The notes below the pieces were generated by a model. The model had not been told where the DNA came from, ran no database searches, and saw only the letters and a list, made by a program, of their open reading frames with translations. Below are positions 1 to 8,561 of a stretch of 64,000 bases of DNA, piece after piece; position 1 is the stretch's first letter, and the number at the start of each line of letters is the position of its first letter. The stretch is from Corynebacterium sp. 13CS0277. GTDB lineage: Bacteria; Actinomycetota; Actinomycetes; Mycobacteriales; Mycobacteriaceae. The stretch lies in assembly GCF_002994655.1 (NCBI RefSeq), contig NZ_PPDL01000002.1, forward strand, positions 118,887-182,886. The letters run 5' to 3'. A program made the position numbers and the translations under genes.

Positions 1-64
1 GGAGATCCGCACCTACTTCCTCCGCACCCGCGCGGCACGTCAGCACTGCGGCCGAGAGGTGTAA
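1..64 (+). CDS. C-terminal end of an unidentified protein (partial)
   Basis: An open frame enters from the left edge and stops with TAA at 62-64. It leaves about 20 residues rich in Arg and Ala, ending CGREV. The frame is too short to identify a family. It is listed only because a gene end is plausible here: the next convincing gene starts 420 bases later. Confidence 0.25.
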   Translation, partial: EIRTYFLRTRAARQHCGREV

Positions 65-485
65 GCCAGTCAGGGCCCGTGCACGGCCCGGCGCACGATA
101 CCGGGGCGAGCTGCTCCTGCCACGCAGGCCCGAGCCATCGGCCGAGGTCGCTCTGTCTGCCGTGGTGCGCACTTTCTCGTGACGCTGAGTGTGCAGTCTT
201 TGGTGTCGCTGGGTGTGCAGTCTTTTGTGTCGCCCAGCGCTTGGCCTCCACCGGGCTTGGATACGGTGGCGTTCCCCGGCGAAGACCCACGCGGCCACGC
301 CAGATGTGGGACAATCGTCCCCAGTGTCTCCACGGCGGCGCTGTGCGCTGGCGGACATATGCGCATCAGCCCCGGTTTCCACGGGGTGTTGCTTCAGTTC
401 GCTTCGTGATCTTTGTTTTGCGCTGTGGGGTTCTCTCCCGAAGTAATTTTTTCTTTTCATCCCCGACACCTGAAGGTTTGTGCTT
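65..485. other. intergenic region with tandem repeat
   Basis: About 420 bases without a convincing gene; the open frames here are short and of unlikely composition. The stretch holds a direct repeat with a 24-base period (179-234, sharing GTGTGCAGTCTTT) and a pyrimidine-rich stretch just before the next gene. The promoter of the following gene should lie here, but no clear -35/-10 pair was found. Confidence 0.4.
179..234. repeat. 24-bp-period direct repeat upstream of the first zinc-ribbon gene
   Basis: GTGTGCAGTCTTT occurs at 189 and again at 213. Each copy is followed by GTGTCGC and preceded by a GACGCTGA/GTCGCTGG variant, giving a little over two units of 24 bases. It could be an operator pair or a chance slippage duplication. 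Confidence 0.5.
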
Positions 486-2261
486 GTGAATCTGGTTTTC
501 CGCCGCATCCTCAACAACGGCTACGTCTTCCGCCTGGAGCCCACAGAGAACATCCCCATTCAGGCCTACGCTGTCGCGTACGCGTACTGGGAGTTCGTCT
601 ATGCCGGGACGCTGGATGATCCTTTGACGTTTACGACAAGAGAGGCGACGGCGATCCCCACGGTGTTCGGGGTGCGTGGCGGGCTGAAGATCGCGACCGC
701 CGCGTCGATCGCGTCGATCGAGGGCGCGGAGTGCGACTCCTGTGGTGGGCCGTTGACGTTGAAGAACCGTCAGGCCTTGGAGAAGTTCGCCTCGAAGGGC
801 AAAGCTAAGTGCCGTGCCTGCGATGGGGTGAAGGAAGACCAGGCGAAGACGACGGCGCAGACGTTGCGGCGCGCCGCCAAGGAGTACGCCGCTGTGGAGG
901 AAGACCTTCTGTCGTCGTTCCCCTTCGCGTCTGGCCTGCAGGTGGGGCTGCACATCGACTCCCCAGAGGTCAAAGAGATGCGGCAGCAGCTCATCTCCCA
1001 GTCGGTTGCCTCCCGGCAGGATGCCTACAGCGATCTTGAGGCGCTGATCGATGCGGTGCCGCCGGCACTGTTGCCGAGCGTGTGGCAGGCAGTCTCCGAG
1101 GGGTTCACCCCGAAAACCCTGGATTCTGCCCTCGATCTCATCAACCGGATTCCGCCGACCAACTCGTGGCTGACGGTGTCGGACTTGATGTTTACCGAGT
1201 ATGACGGCTTCTTCCGGGTGCTGTACTCGACAGGCTTGGTGTACCGGACGATTTTGCCGAAGGCGAGCTCCCTGCGGTGGCACCCCTACTCCCCATTCCG
1301 GGTGGTGACGGAAAGGTCTGCGAAGAGCTACCGGCTGACCCTTGCGGGCCCCTGCGAGAAGCCCGCGTTGAACCTGGCGCTGTTGCGTTTGTTCCTCTCC
1401 CAGCGGCTGGAGGCCGTCGGGGTGAAGCGGTTGAAGCCGAAGGACTACCGGCTGATGCTGCGCGAATCCTTCGTGGCCGAGGGCGTGGAGGCCATCAGCG
1501 CGGAGTTGATCGAGCACATGATTCCTCCGTTGAGCTCCCACCAGATGCAGCTGGTGGAGAATACTCTGCGCTCCGCGGCCGGCAAGCTGGACTGCGCGGC
1601 CCTCGCGGAGACCATTGAGCAAAGCTTCCGGCGCGACTACGACGACCTTGGTTTGGGTGAACTGCAGGTGCCGCATGGGCGGGCCTTCTCCGACAGTTTC
1701 CACCCCGGCCCGCAGGCGACCGCAAAATTCATCGCAATTTTCAAGGAGGAGATCAAGGCCGCCCTGCACGACACGGAGGGCCCGGATCTGCCTGTGCGCC
1801 CCGATGAGTACTTCCCCGGCGCAGTTTCCGTTGCCGGCGTGATGTTGGAGTTGAACTACCCGTGGTTCACGCTCGCCGATGTGGAACGCCGCTTGAAGGA
1901 AATCGACGCCCACGTCGGTGCCACCGATGAGGAGGAGCGGGATCGCTTCCGCCTCTACTACTTCCACGGGAAGCACCGCACGTGGAATGAGTGCCTGCGC
2001 GATCATGCAGAACTGCTGGAGGAGGAGGCTTTCCTGCAGCGGGCGATGGAGAACTCGGACATTGTCGCCAATGCTGCCAGCGGTGACATGGATCCGAAGA
2101 GCATGGCTGATTTCTTGGGCCTGCTGGCAGGCGCCCAGGGCGAGGGCAACTTTGGTGGGCTGCAGCAGCTGTTCGCCAACGGCCCGATTCCGCTTGAGGG
2201 CGGCAGCCCGGAGGACGTCATGCGGCTGTTCGATCAACTCAACTTCGACGACGAGGATTAG
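486..2261 (+). CDS. hypothetical protein with zinc-ribbon-like Cys pairs, paralogue of the next gene
   Basis: 591 residues; the family is not recognised. Around residues 80-120 are two Cys pairs, CDSCGG and CRACDG, separated by about 27 residues, as in a zinc ribbon. The rest is soluble and mostly helical, rich in charged residues, with an acidic end (FDDED). No signal peptide or membrane segment is visible. It aligns with the protein at 2693: the GAEC..CGGPL.L core, an L..AGLV...P...L.W block in the middle, and P19, P24 and I25 at the N-terminus. That N-terminal register fits if translation begins at GTG 486. The GAAGG at 472-476 is also better spaced for 486 than for the in-frame GTG at 480. 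Its function is unknown; a large scaffold or enzyme with a structural zinc site is an inference. Confidence 0.7.
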   Translation: MNLVFRRILNNGYVFRLEPTENIPIQAYAVAYAYWEFVYAGTLDDPLTFTTREATAIPTVFGVRGGLKIATAASIASIEGAECDSCGGPLTLKNRQALEKFASKGKAKCRACDGVKEDQAKTTAQTLRRAAKEYAAVEEDLLSSFPFASGLQVGLHIDSPEVKEMRQQLISQSVASRQDAYSDLEALIDAVPPALLPSVWQAVSEGFTPKTLDSALDLINRIPPTNSWLTVSDLMFTEYDGFFRVLYSTGLVYRTILPKASSLRWHPYSPFRVVTERSAKSYRLTLAGPCEKPALNLALLRLFLSQRLEAVGVKRLKPKDYRLMLRESFVAEGVEAISAELIEHMIPPLSSHQMQLVENTLRSAAGKLDCAALAETIEQSFRRDYDDLGLGELQVPHGRAFSDSFHPGPQATAKFIAIFKEEIKAALHDTEGPDLPVRPDEYFPGAVSVAGVMLELNYPWFTLADVERRLKEIDAHVGATDEEERDRFRLYYFHGKHRTWNECLRDHAELLEEEAFLQRAMENSDIVANAASGDMDPKSMADFLGLLAGAQGEGNFGGLQQLFANGPIPLEGGSPEDVMRLFDQLNFDDED

Positions 2262-2311
2262 ACACCCCCTCCCCCGCCGCCGGGAGACACTGATGATCAC
2301 CACGGGTGATG

Positions 2312-2341
2312 TTGGTTGCCCCGGTGTGCGGGGGATATACT
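2312..2341 (+). promoter_or_regulatory. candidate promoter for the second zinc-ribbon gene
   Basis: TTGGTT (2312-2317) and TATACT (2336-2341) are separated by 18 bases, a good fit to a SigA-type promoter. A dyad (ATCACC-ACG-GGTGAT, 2296-2310) sits immediately upstream and could be an operator. Transcription from here would give a 5' UTR of roughly 345 bases containing the polypyrimidine tract. Confidence 0.4.
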
Positions 2342-2450
2342 TTTCGCACCATGACCGGTACCGCTGCCCCACGCTCCACGAGGTGAGGGAGTCGAGGGCC
2401 GGTCGTTGTCGTTTCCGTCGCGCGCTCCACCTTCGGTGATCGCGCGCTGA

Positions 2451-2670
2451 CTCCCCTTGCTCTTCTTCTCCTCCTCTCCCCCGTCTTCTTCCTCTCTTCC
2501 TCCCGTTATCTTCTTCTCCTTCTACTCCCCCTCTCCTTCTTCCTCTTCCTCTCTTCTCCTCCTTGAGCTTCCGCGCGCTTTGCGCCCTGCTCTTCGCTGC
2601 TTCGCTGCTTTTCCTCTTTTTCTTTCTCTTCCTCTTCTTTCGTCTTCTTTCCTGCCCCTCTTTCCCACCG
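2451..2670 (+). other. long polypyrimidine tract in the 5' UTR
   Basis: Almost all bases from 2451 to about 2565 are C or T on the plus strand. A second run follows at about 2605-2670, with only a short GC-rich interruption. Such a tract is very unusual in a genome of this GC content. Polypurine/polypyrimidine DNA can form triplexes, and the RNA would be unstructured. The Ser/Leu-rich frame running through it is not considered a gene. Confidence 0.7.
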
Positions 2671-2692
2671 ACCCCGTGAGGACGTCTGCCCC

Positions 2693-5437
2693 GTGCTGCA
2701 CCGCTACACCTACCCGCTGTCCCCGCAGCTGCGGCTCGTCGTAACCCCCAACCCGGATGTGCCGATCGTGGCGCAGCTCCACGGGTTGCTGTACTGGGAG
2801 ATCGCCCAGGTGGAGGTGAGCTTCCCGGAGGACTCCGGGATGCAGGACCGGCAGATCCCCAATGCGGCCCTGCTGGAGATGCTCAACCACCCGGGCCAAT
2901 GGTCGGAGTTCGCCGATACGATGGCGCACGAAATTCAGTGGGCGGCACAGCTGCACCCGGAGTTCCCGCCGCCGGAGCTCATTGCGTCGCCGGTGTTTGT
3001 GGAGTCCCCGCGCCTGGTGGCGTTGGGGACGGTGACCGCCACCCTGGAGGGGGCGGAGTGTTCCGAGTGTGGCGGCCCGCTGGTGTTGGTGGATCGGGCG
3101 ATGCTGGAGAAGTATCTGGCCTCCGCGCAGCGGATGCGGTTTGCTGCCTTTGAGGATGTGGAGATGCAGCGGCTGGAGTTCTTCGATGAGCACACCCGGC
3201 CCGGCATGAGTGATGATAAGGCCGCCGCCGTGGAGCGGGAGATGCTGGAGCGTTTCCCCGTGGTGGCGAAAACCCCGCGGGTCAAATGCCTGCGGTGCCG
3301 CAAGGATGGGGCGCAGCTGCTGGATCGCGCCGCGGATGTGGTGGCGCGGGGCCTGGCGGAGTGGGAGGAGATCTCGGAGATTCCGTTGGGGGTGCGGGAC
3401 GAGTCGTTTACTCCCTCCCAGATCGGTACCCCGGGGTTGCCGACCATGGATCCGGAAGTTCAGGTGGATGCGGCGGCCCGCCTGGCGGAGACGTTTACCC
3501 CCGTAGCGTGGGAGTCCCTGTGGGCGGCCGCCCCGATGCGCGCCATCGCGGCCGCGCACACGATGGCCAATGATCCGGCGGTTGTCCACGTGGTGGATCA
3601 TGCGGAGCAGATGGCGGAGGATTCGCTGTTTGCCACCGAGTTGCCGCGCTTTAACTATGTCGGCCAGCACACCCCGCAGGATGCCGCCGCTGCCGCCGGC
3701 AGCGCGGACAGTACCGACAGCGCAGACAGCGACCCCACGGGCAGTGGCGCTGCCGTGGATGCTTCCGATCCGGAGTTCGCTGCGGCGGTGGCCTCCCGCT
3801 TCGATGAGCTGTGGGACGCCATGGACGACGAGGATGAGGACTGGGACGACGAGGACTTCGAGGACGAGGATTTCGACGAAGAAGCCTTCGGCGAGGAGGC
3901 TCTTCGTGGGCACGGCCCGGACTGCACCTGCGGGGACATGGATGACATGAGCGACGCGGAGGTGTACGCCCTCCTCGACGAGGCTTTGAAGCCCGGCGGC
4001 GGGTCCGCCATGGCGCGCGCCGCCGCGGCGCGCGGGGTGGACTGGCAGCAGCACATCACCCCCGGCGGGAAGGCTGCCGCCCAGGCGATGCCGCCCCGCC
4101 TGCCGGCGTTTGCGCCCGCCTTCGACGAGTACGTCGGCCCGCACACGCCGCGCACCGTGGATGTGTTGAAGCGGGCGGGTTTGGTGCGCCCCACGGTGCC
4201 GCGGGTGCCGTGGCGGCTGGTGTGGCCGGCCCACGACGCCGACCCGATTGTGCCCCGGGGTTTCGAAATGATGATCACCGGGCCGGTGGCCATGGATGAC
4301 TACAACTTGCTCTACGGGCGGCTGCTCGCAGGGCAGCAGCTGCGGGACCTCACGGGCGGCCGGGTCGCGACCATCACGGTGGGCGATGCCCGCCTGTGCA
4401 ACCAGGAGGATCTGCCCTCCCGGGAGGCGGTGCGCCGCCTCGCCCGCGCCCAGCAGCAAGCCGCACACCACACCCCCGGCACCCAGCCTTCCTCCCCGCA
4501 GGCCCCCGCGCAGCCCACCCCCTCCCGGGCCACGGCGGCAGCCGCGGACGCAGCTCGCACAGTTCCTGTGGGGTGGGCGCGGCGCGAATACAACACCTCC
4601 ATCCCCTTGAGCGTGGAGGAGTTCCTCAGCTACTGCGAGGAAGTGTTCCTCGACTTCGGTGTCGCCACCGCCGTGGAGATGACCCGCATGTTCGGGCTTC
4701 CTGCGCTCACAGCAGATGAGGTGGCGCGCGTGCGTGCAGCGTTGAAGAACACCCTGCCGATCGTCACCCCCGCCCAAATGTGTGACGTGGTGGGCTACGC
4801 CCTGGCGGGTATGCGGCCCACTGCCGCCGAGTACGACTCCTTCACCGATCCGCTGTCGGCGGCGGGGCGCTACATCCCGCAGATTGTTGGCGCGCCGACG
4901 GTGGAGCAGTTCCTGCACAACCTTGATGCCCTGTGCACCCGCCGGGAGGAGGGGATGCTGTTTTCTCAGTTCCCCGAGCAGATGGAGGCGATCCGGGTAG
5001 CGTTCCCCCACCCGCAGGTGGATATGCCGGTGGCGTTTCAGTGGGCGCTGCACACCATAGGTGTACTCACGGCCCCGTACCCGGATCATGTGCAGCACCT
5101 GTACTTCGCCACCATCATGCAGGCGGTGGGGGTGCAGTCGTGGAATGGGTTGATGCTTATCCCCGGCCCCGGGCGGGAGCGCTCCACCACCGATGGCGAC
5201 AAGGCTGCCCCCGGGGCGTCCCTGCCCCAGGATACGAGCCCGGATGTGGACTCCTCCCCCACGGGTGGTGGGTCCGGCCCGGAGGGTTCCGGGACAGACT
5301 CCTCGACCCCGGGGGCGGATTCGGCAGCGTCCGACACCCCAGCCTCTGGCGAGCCGTCGGCGGGGGCGGGCGACATCATTGATTTCCGCCGCCGCACCAC
5401 ACCGCAGGACGGCGCACCGGACTCCCCGGAGCAGTAG
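2693..5437 (+). CDS. large hypothetical protein with split zinc-ribbon and acidic linker
   Basis: 914 residues, unrecognised family, starting at GTG 2693 with GAGGAC about ten bases upstream. It shares with the protein at 486 the GAECSECGGPL motif (near residue 120). Its second Cys pair, CLRC, comes some 75 residues later, so the ribbon is split by an insertion. A very acidic stretch (residues about 380-402, mostly D and E) is followed by a CTCGD motif. A Pro/Ala/Ser-rich linker follows near residue 600, and the C-terminal 80 residues are low-complexity Ser/Pro/Gly/Asp. There is no signal peptide or membrane segment. The modular look suggests an intracellular scaffold or multidomain protein, which is inference. 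It probably works with its paralogue upstream. Confidence 0.7.
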   Translation: MLHRYTYPLSPQLRLVVTPNPDVPIVAQLHGLLYWEIAQVEVSFPEDSGMQDRQIPNAALLEMLNHPGQWSEFADTMAHEIQWAAQLHPEFPPPELIASPVFVESPRLVALGTVTATLEGAECSECGGPLVLVDRAMLEKYLASAQRMRFAAFEDVEMQRLEFFDEHTRPGMSDDKAAAVEREMLERFPVVAKTPRVKCLRCRKDGAQLLDRAADVVARGLAEWEEISEIPLGVRDESFTPSQIGTPGLPTMDPEVQVDAAARLAETFTPVAWESLWAAAPMRAIAAAHTMANDPAVVHVVDHAEQMAEDSLFATELPRFNYVGQHTPQDAAAAAGSADSTDSADSDPTGSGAAVDASDPEFAAAVASRFDELWDAMDDEDEDWDDEDFEDEDFDEEAFGEEALRGHGPDCTCGDMDDMSDAEVYALLDEALKPGGGSAMARAAAARGVDWQQHITPGGKAAAQAMPPRLPAFAPAFDEYVGPHTPRTVDVLKRAGLVRPTVPRVPWRLVWPAHDADPIVPRGFEMMITGPVAMDDYNLLYGRLLAGQQLRDLTGGRVATITVGDARLCNQEDLPSREAVRRLARAQQQAAHHTPGTQPSSPQAPAQPTPSRATAAAADAARTVPVGWARREYNTSIPLSVEEFLSYCEEVFLDFGVATAVEMTRMFGLPALTADEVARVRAALKNTLPIVTPAQMCDVVGYALAGMRPTAAEYDSFTDPLSAAGRYIPQIVGAPTVEQFLHNLDALCTRREEGMLFSQFPEQMEAIRVAFPHPQVDMPVAFQWALHTIGVLTAPYPDHVQHLYFATIMQAVGVQSWNGLMLIPGPGRERSTTDGDKAAPGASLPQDTSPDVDSSPTGGGSGPEGSGTDSSTPGADSAASDTPASGEPSAGAGDIIDFRRRTTPQDGAPDSPEQ

Positions 5438-5865
5438 GGCCGGCACGGCACCCCGGGGGCGGCCCAGCCGCCTGAAGCAGCACGGCCAGCTCGGGGCCGA
5501 AAAACCGGGCCCAAAAAACTGAGGCCACTCCCCCTGTGCCCCCACTGTGCCCCCACTGCGCCCCCACTGCGCCCCACCGGACCCCTGCTCACTCGCGGCG
5601 CAGGCGGGGGCCATACCCGGCGCAGCGGGGGTGCCCCACCGGGCGCGGGCGGGAGATGCAGTCGGGGTTTTTCCGCCCACCCAGCTACCCCCGGATGAGG
5701 GGTCTGTGGAGGCATCCACTCCCCCATGTGGTTACCGTAGGAAACATATGACGACCGCGGTCTGCGGCCGCCGTAGAACCGTGGACTGCCCCTGCCCGCG
5801 GGTGTCGGGGCCTGTCCGATACCTGCCACCACCGCCCGCCCCTTATGTGAAATTCGTTGTTTCCC
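5438..5865. other. intergenic region
   Basis: 428 bases between the zinc-ribbon pair and the membrane-protein cluster. The part from 5534 to 5577 consists of four 11-base tandem units (CTGTGCCCCCA, then CTGCGCCCCCA variants). GC-rich palindromic sequence lies at 5752-5775. No terminator with a U-tract and no clear promoter was seen. Confidence 0.4.
5534..5577. repeat. four 11-bp tandem repeats
   Basis: Two copies of CTGTGCCCCCA (5534-5555) are followed by CTGCGCCCCCA and CTGCGCCCCAC (5556-5577). This is a short tandem array in an intergenic region, probably made by slippage. Confidence 0.7.
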
Positions 5866-6462
5866 ATGCGCACTGCCACATTCCTCCCCGACCGTGCTGC
5901 CGGCGGCCCACGTCCTGCCCGCACCGGCGTGCCGTGGGGCGGGATGCTGCTGATGGTGAGTGTGTCCGTCCTTGCAGCCCTGTGGTGGTGGCGCGCCCCC
6001 GTCTCCCCGCTGCTGGCCGCGCACGCCGACCGCGATGAGGCGCTCTGGATCCTCAGCCCGAGTGGATTGCTGGCCACTGTTTCCTGCGGGCTTACTGCCG
6101 CGGTCGCGCTGCGGCACTGGGTGCACGGCAGAAGAGCGTGGATCGTGCTCGTCCTCGCCAGCATCTGCGCGCTGTGTGCGATGGTGCTGCCAGTTCCTTG
6201 GGCGCGCGTGTGCGGTGGGGGTGCCGTGGTGGCTGCCGTGTGGTGGTGCGTCGCGATGGCCGCGCCCTGGACTTTTCCCTCTGCCGCAGGGGTACCGTTG
6301 GCGGTCGCCCCGACTGGTCCTTCCATGCTGGTGGTGATCGCAACCGCGATCACGGTGCTCACGCTGGGAGTGCTTGTCCTCCGGCGTCGTGCTGCCGGCA
6401 GTGATGCTGCCGCGCCGGCCCGCGTTGCGAGTACCCCCGCGGAAGACGCGGAAGAATCGTGA
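5866..6462 (+). CDS. small membrane protein, short member of a three-gene paralogous cluster
   Basis: 198 residues from ATG 5866 (a TTG three codons earlier is possible). It has about four hydrophobic segments and a polar C-terminus. The first half, with a WWW motif and then PSGLLATVSCGL, matches the N-terminus of the protein at 8562 (WWW, then TPAGLVATLLGGL). The last membrane segment (AAVWWCVAMAAP, then APTGPSMLV) matches that protein's extreme C-terminus (AAVWCGVALAAP, then APAGPALLL). It therefore looks like the first and last parts of the long proteins without the middle. Its stop overlaps the start of the next gene (GTGA), implying translational coupling. No family is recognised. Confidence 0.65.
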   Translation: MRTATFLPDRAAGGPRPARTGVPWGGMLLMVSVSVLAALWWWRAPVSPLLAAHADRDEALWILSPSGLLATVSCGLTAAVALRHWVHGRRAWIVLVLASICALCAMVLPVPWARVCGGGAVVAAVWWCVAMAAPWTFPSAAGVPLAVAPTGPSMLVVIATAITVLTLGVLVLRRRAAGSDAAAPARVASTPAEDAEES

Positions 6463-8501
6463 CGAGGGAGAGCCCGCCATGGTCGTTGTCTCGTGTTGTC
6501 CTGAAGGTTCAGTGTCTGATGTGTAGCTCGCTCGCACACCCCCGTCGCACGGTGTCGCCGCCTGTCTGGGGGCGCGGTGCCGCGCAGGCTGTGACGGCCG
6601 GTGCTGCCGTGTGGTGTGTGCTGTGGCTGCTGCTCGGCCCGCTGCAGTGGTGGGGCGGGGTGTGGATGTCGGATGCGCCGCAGGTGTTCTTTGAGCAGGT
6701 TGTCGTCGTAATCCGCCTGTCCAGTGCGGATGTGCTGGGGCTGCTGGCGGGTGCCGTGGTCGGTGCCCGGCTGAGTTCTCGGTGGCGGGTGGGGCGCGCC
6801 ACCGCGGTGTGTGGTCTCGCAGGCGGGGCGCTCGTGGCCCTCGCCGTGTGCTGTGCCCTGCTGTGTGACGTCGCGTGCGCCCAGGTGTGGGCACCACGCA
6901 TCGCAGCCCTGGGCCTGGTCGGCGCGTGGTCCCCGCTTGTCGCCCGCGTGGGGGTTTTCCTGCGGGGCCGCCAGCAGCCCGGCCTGTGGTGGATTGTGGC
7001 GTGGGCGGCGGCGCTGGGGCTTGCTCCCTTGGCGCAGACGGTGGCGTGGATTCCGCTCGCGCGGGTGCGCGGCGTATCCCCCGTCGTGTTTGTACAGGCC
7101 CCCACCGTGTGGGCGTGGACGTGCGGGGCTGTCGCCTGTGGCTGTTGGGCTGTTGCCCGGATGCTGCGGGGCGCGCGGCTGCGGGCTGCCAGGGGCCAGT
7201 TACCGCGTCCGATGGATCATGCCGGTTCCTGGGTGGTCGCCGCCGCGGTGGCGTTGTGCGCCCCCTACCTGGGCCTCGGCGTCCTTGTCTCGGCGGGGTC
7301 GGTCCTGCTGATGGTCCAGGGGGACGACATCCAGCCCGCCCAGCACCCACAGGCACCGGGCTCCTGGGCTGCGGGGCTGCAGTGGCTGCAGCTCCTCGCC
7401 ACCACTGCGCCGGTCGGTGCACTCACAGGGCTGGCTCTACTCGGCGCGGTGGGCGTGGTGCCTGCCACGATGTGCTGGCTCACCCGCCGCACAGCGCGCA
7501 GCCCCGGCGCGCTACAGCCGAGCTGGGTGCGCCTGGTAGCCCGCGGCGGGTTCCTCGGAGTGCCCGGGCTAGCGTGGTGGTGGTTCACGAACACTTTCCT
7601 GCGTACCACACCTGTGAGTTTCGGTCTCCCCGCGTTTGGCAACGACGCTGGTCTGCCCCTGTGGAGCGAGGATGCGGCCCTCCACGCCGTGACACCCCCA
7701 GGCTCCACTGTCGGTGCCACGGCGCGACCACTGCCCGCCGGGAGCCTGCTGCTCAGCATGAGCGCACAGCAGGTCACCTTCGTCATCGGCGCGTCGCTCG
7801 GCGTGTGGATGCTCCTGTGGGTGTTCTTCCCGCCCCGCTGCGATGGCGAGGTACGCCGGCGTGACGCAATCTGGGCGTGGTGTGTCTTCGCCGTGGGCGC
7901 GGGCGCCACCGTGTGGATGGTGACGCACCCGCAGATCATCAGCGCCGTCGCCTCCTCCAACAACAGCAGTGCCTTCGGTGTGCTGGTGACCACCACCCAG
8001 CAGTGGTTGGCGGCGTTCACGCTCGCCACGGTGTGCTTCGGTTTCCTGCTCATGTCGGCGTGGTCGACTCTCAGTGCCCGGTGGTTGGCTGCGGCGTTGC
8101 CTGACCTGCAGCGCACCACTGCCCCGCGCGCTGTCAGCGGGACATCGCCGTGGTGGCCGGCAGCCGCCCCAGCAGAACGCGGGGCACCGGGTGCGCCGGG
8201 CGCACAGCCCACTGGCACGACTGCTGTCCGCCCGCCGCTGCAGCCGGCGTCAATCCCCGCAACCGCCTGCGAGACTGCTGCCGCTGCCACGGTGCCGCCG
8301 ACACCGCACCGGATGACTCCGGCGCTGCTGGCTGCAGCGTGGTGGCCGCTGGCTGCCGGGGTGGCCTACACGTGGCAGTTGGGCGAGGGTCCTTCGGCTG
8401 TCACGGCCCCGCCGGGGCCGTGGGGTGTGGTGGTGCTCAGCGGGGTACTCAGCCTCGTGGTGCTCCTCGGCCACAGACGCTCACCCCAGCTGCCCGCCTG
8501 A
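6459..8501 (+). CDS. polytopic membrane protein, unknown family
   Basis: 680 residues with roughly a dozen hydrophobic segments and very high Trp, Ala and Val content. The GTG at 6459 overlaps the previous stop by three bases; ATG 6519 is an alternative. GARLSS near residue 108 and GLAPLAQT near residue 190 recur in the protein at 8562 (GARLSS, GVVPLAQT), so the two are paralogues. A polar Pro/Ala/Thr linker precedes the last two membrane segments. No transporter, enzyme or ATP-binding motif is visible. Coupled expression suggests a complex in the cytoplasmic membrane, which is inference. Confidence 0.65.
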   Translation: MTRESPPWSLSRVVLKVQCLMCSSLAHPRRTVSPPVWGRGAAQAVTAGAAVWCVLWLLLGPLQWWGGVWMSDAPQVFFEQVVVVIRLSSADVLGLLAGAVVGARLSSRWRVGRATAVCGLAGGALVALAVCCALLCDVACAQVWAPRIAALGLVGAWSPLVARVGVFLRGRQQPGLWWIVAWAAALGLAPLAQTVAWIPLARVRGVSPVVFVQAPTVWAWTCGAVACGCWAVARMLRGARLRAARGQLPRPMDHAGSWVVAAAVALCAPYLGLGVLVSAGSVLLMVQGDDIQPAQHPQAPGSWAAGLQWLQLLATTAPVGALTGLALLGAVGVVPATMCWLTRRTARSPGALQPSWVRLVARGGFLGVPGLAWWWFTNTFLRTTPVSFGLPAFGNDAGLPLWSEDAALHAVTPPGSTVGATARPLPAGSLLLSMSAQQVTFVIGASLGVWMLLWVFFPPRCDGEVRRRDAIWAWCVFAVGAGATVWMVTHPQIISAVASSNNSSAFGVLVTTTQQWLAAFTLATVCFGFLLMSAWSTLSARWLAAALPDLQRTTAPRAVSGTSPWWPAAAPAERGAPGAPGAQPTGTTAVRPPLQPASIPATACETAAAATVPPTPHRMTPALLAAAWWPLAAGVAYTWQLGEGPSAVTAPPGPWGVVVLSGVLSLVVLLGHRRSPQLPA

Positions 8502-8561
8502 CCGGGCGAGGAGATCACTGCCCACCCAGCCGTCCGCACATACTTCCAGGGAGGCTGCCCC

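Noticed and set aside
366..2372. Long minus-strand open frame opposite the first zinc-ribbon gene
   Set aside because: Its composition (His, Arg, Gln, Gly-rich) is the typical antisense shadow of a GC-rich gene; the plus-strand protein has paralogy and Cys motifs.
2457..2744. Ser/Leu/Phe-rich frame through the polypyrimidine tract
   Set aside because: Amino-acid content is forced by the C/T composition, and it overlaps the start of the better-supported gene.
2522..5719. Very long minus-strand open frame of about 1000 codons
   Set aside because: Same shadow effect; it spans the polypyrimidine tract and yields Arg/Glu runs with no recognisable domain.
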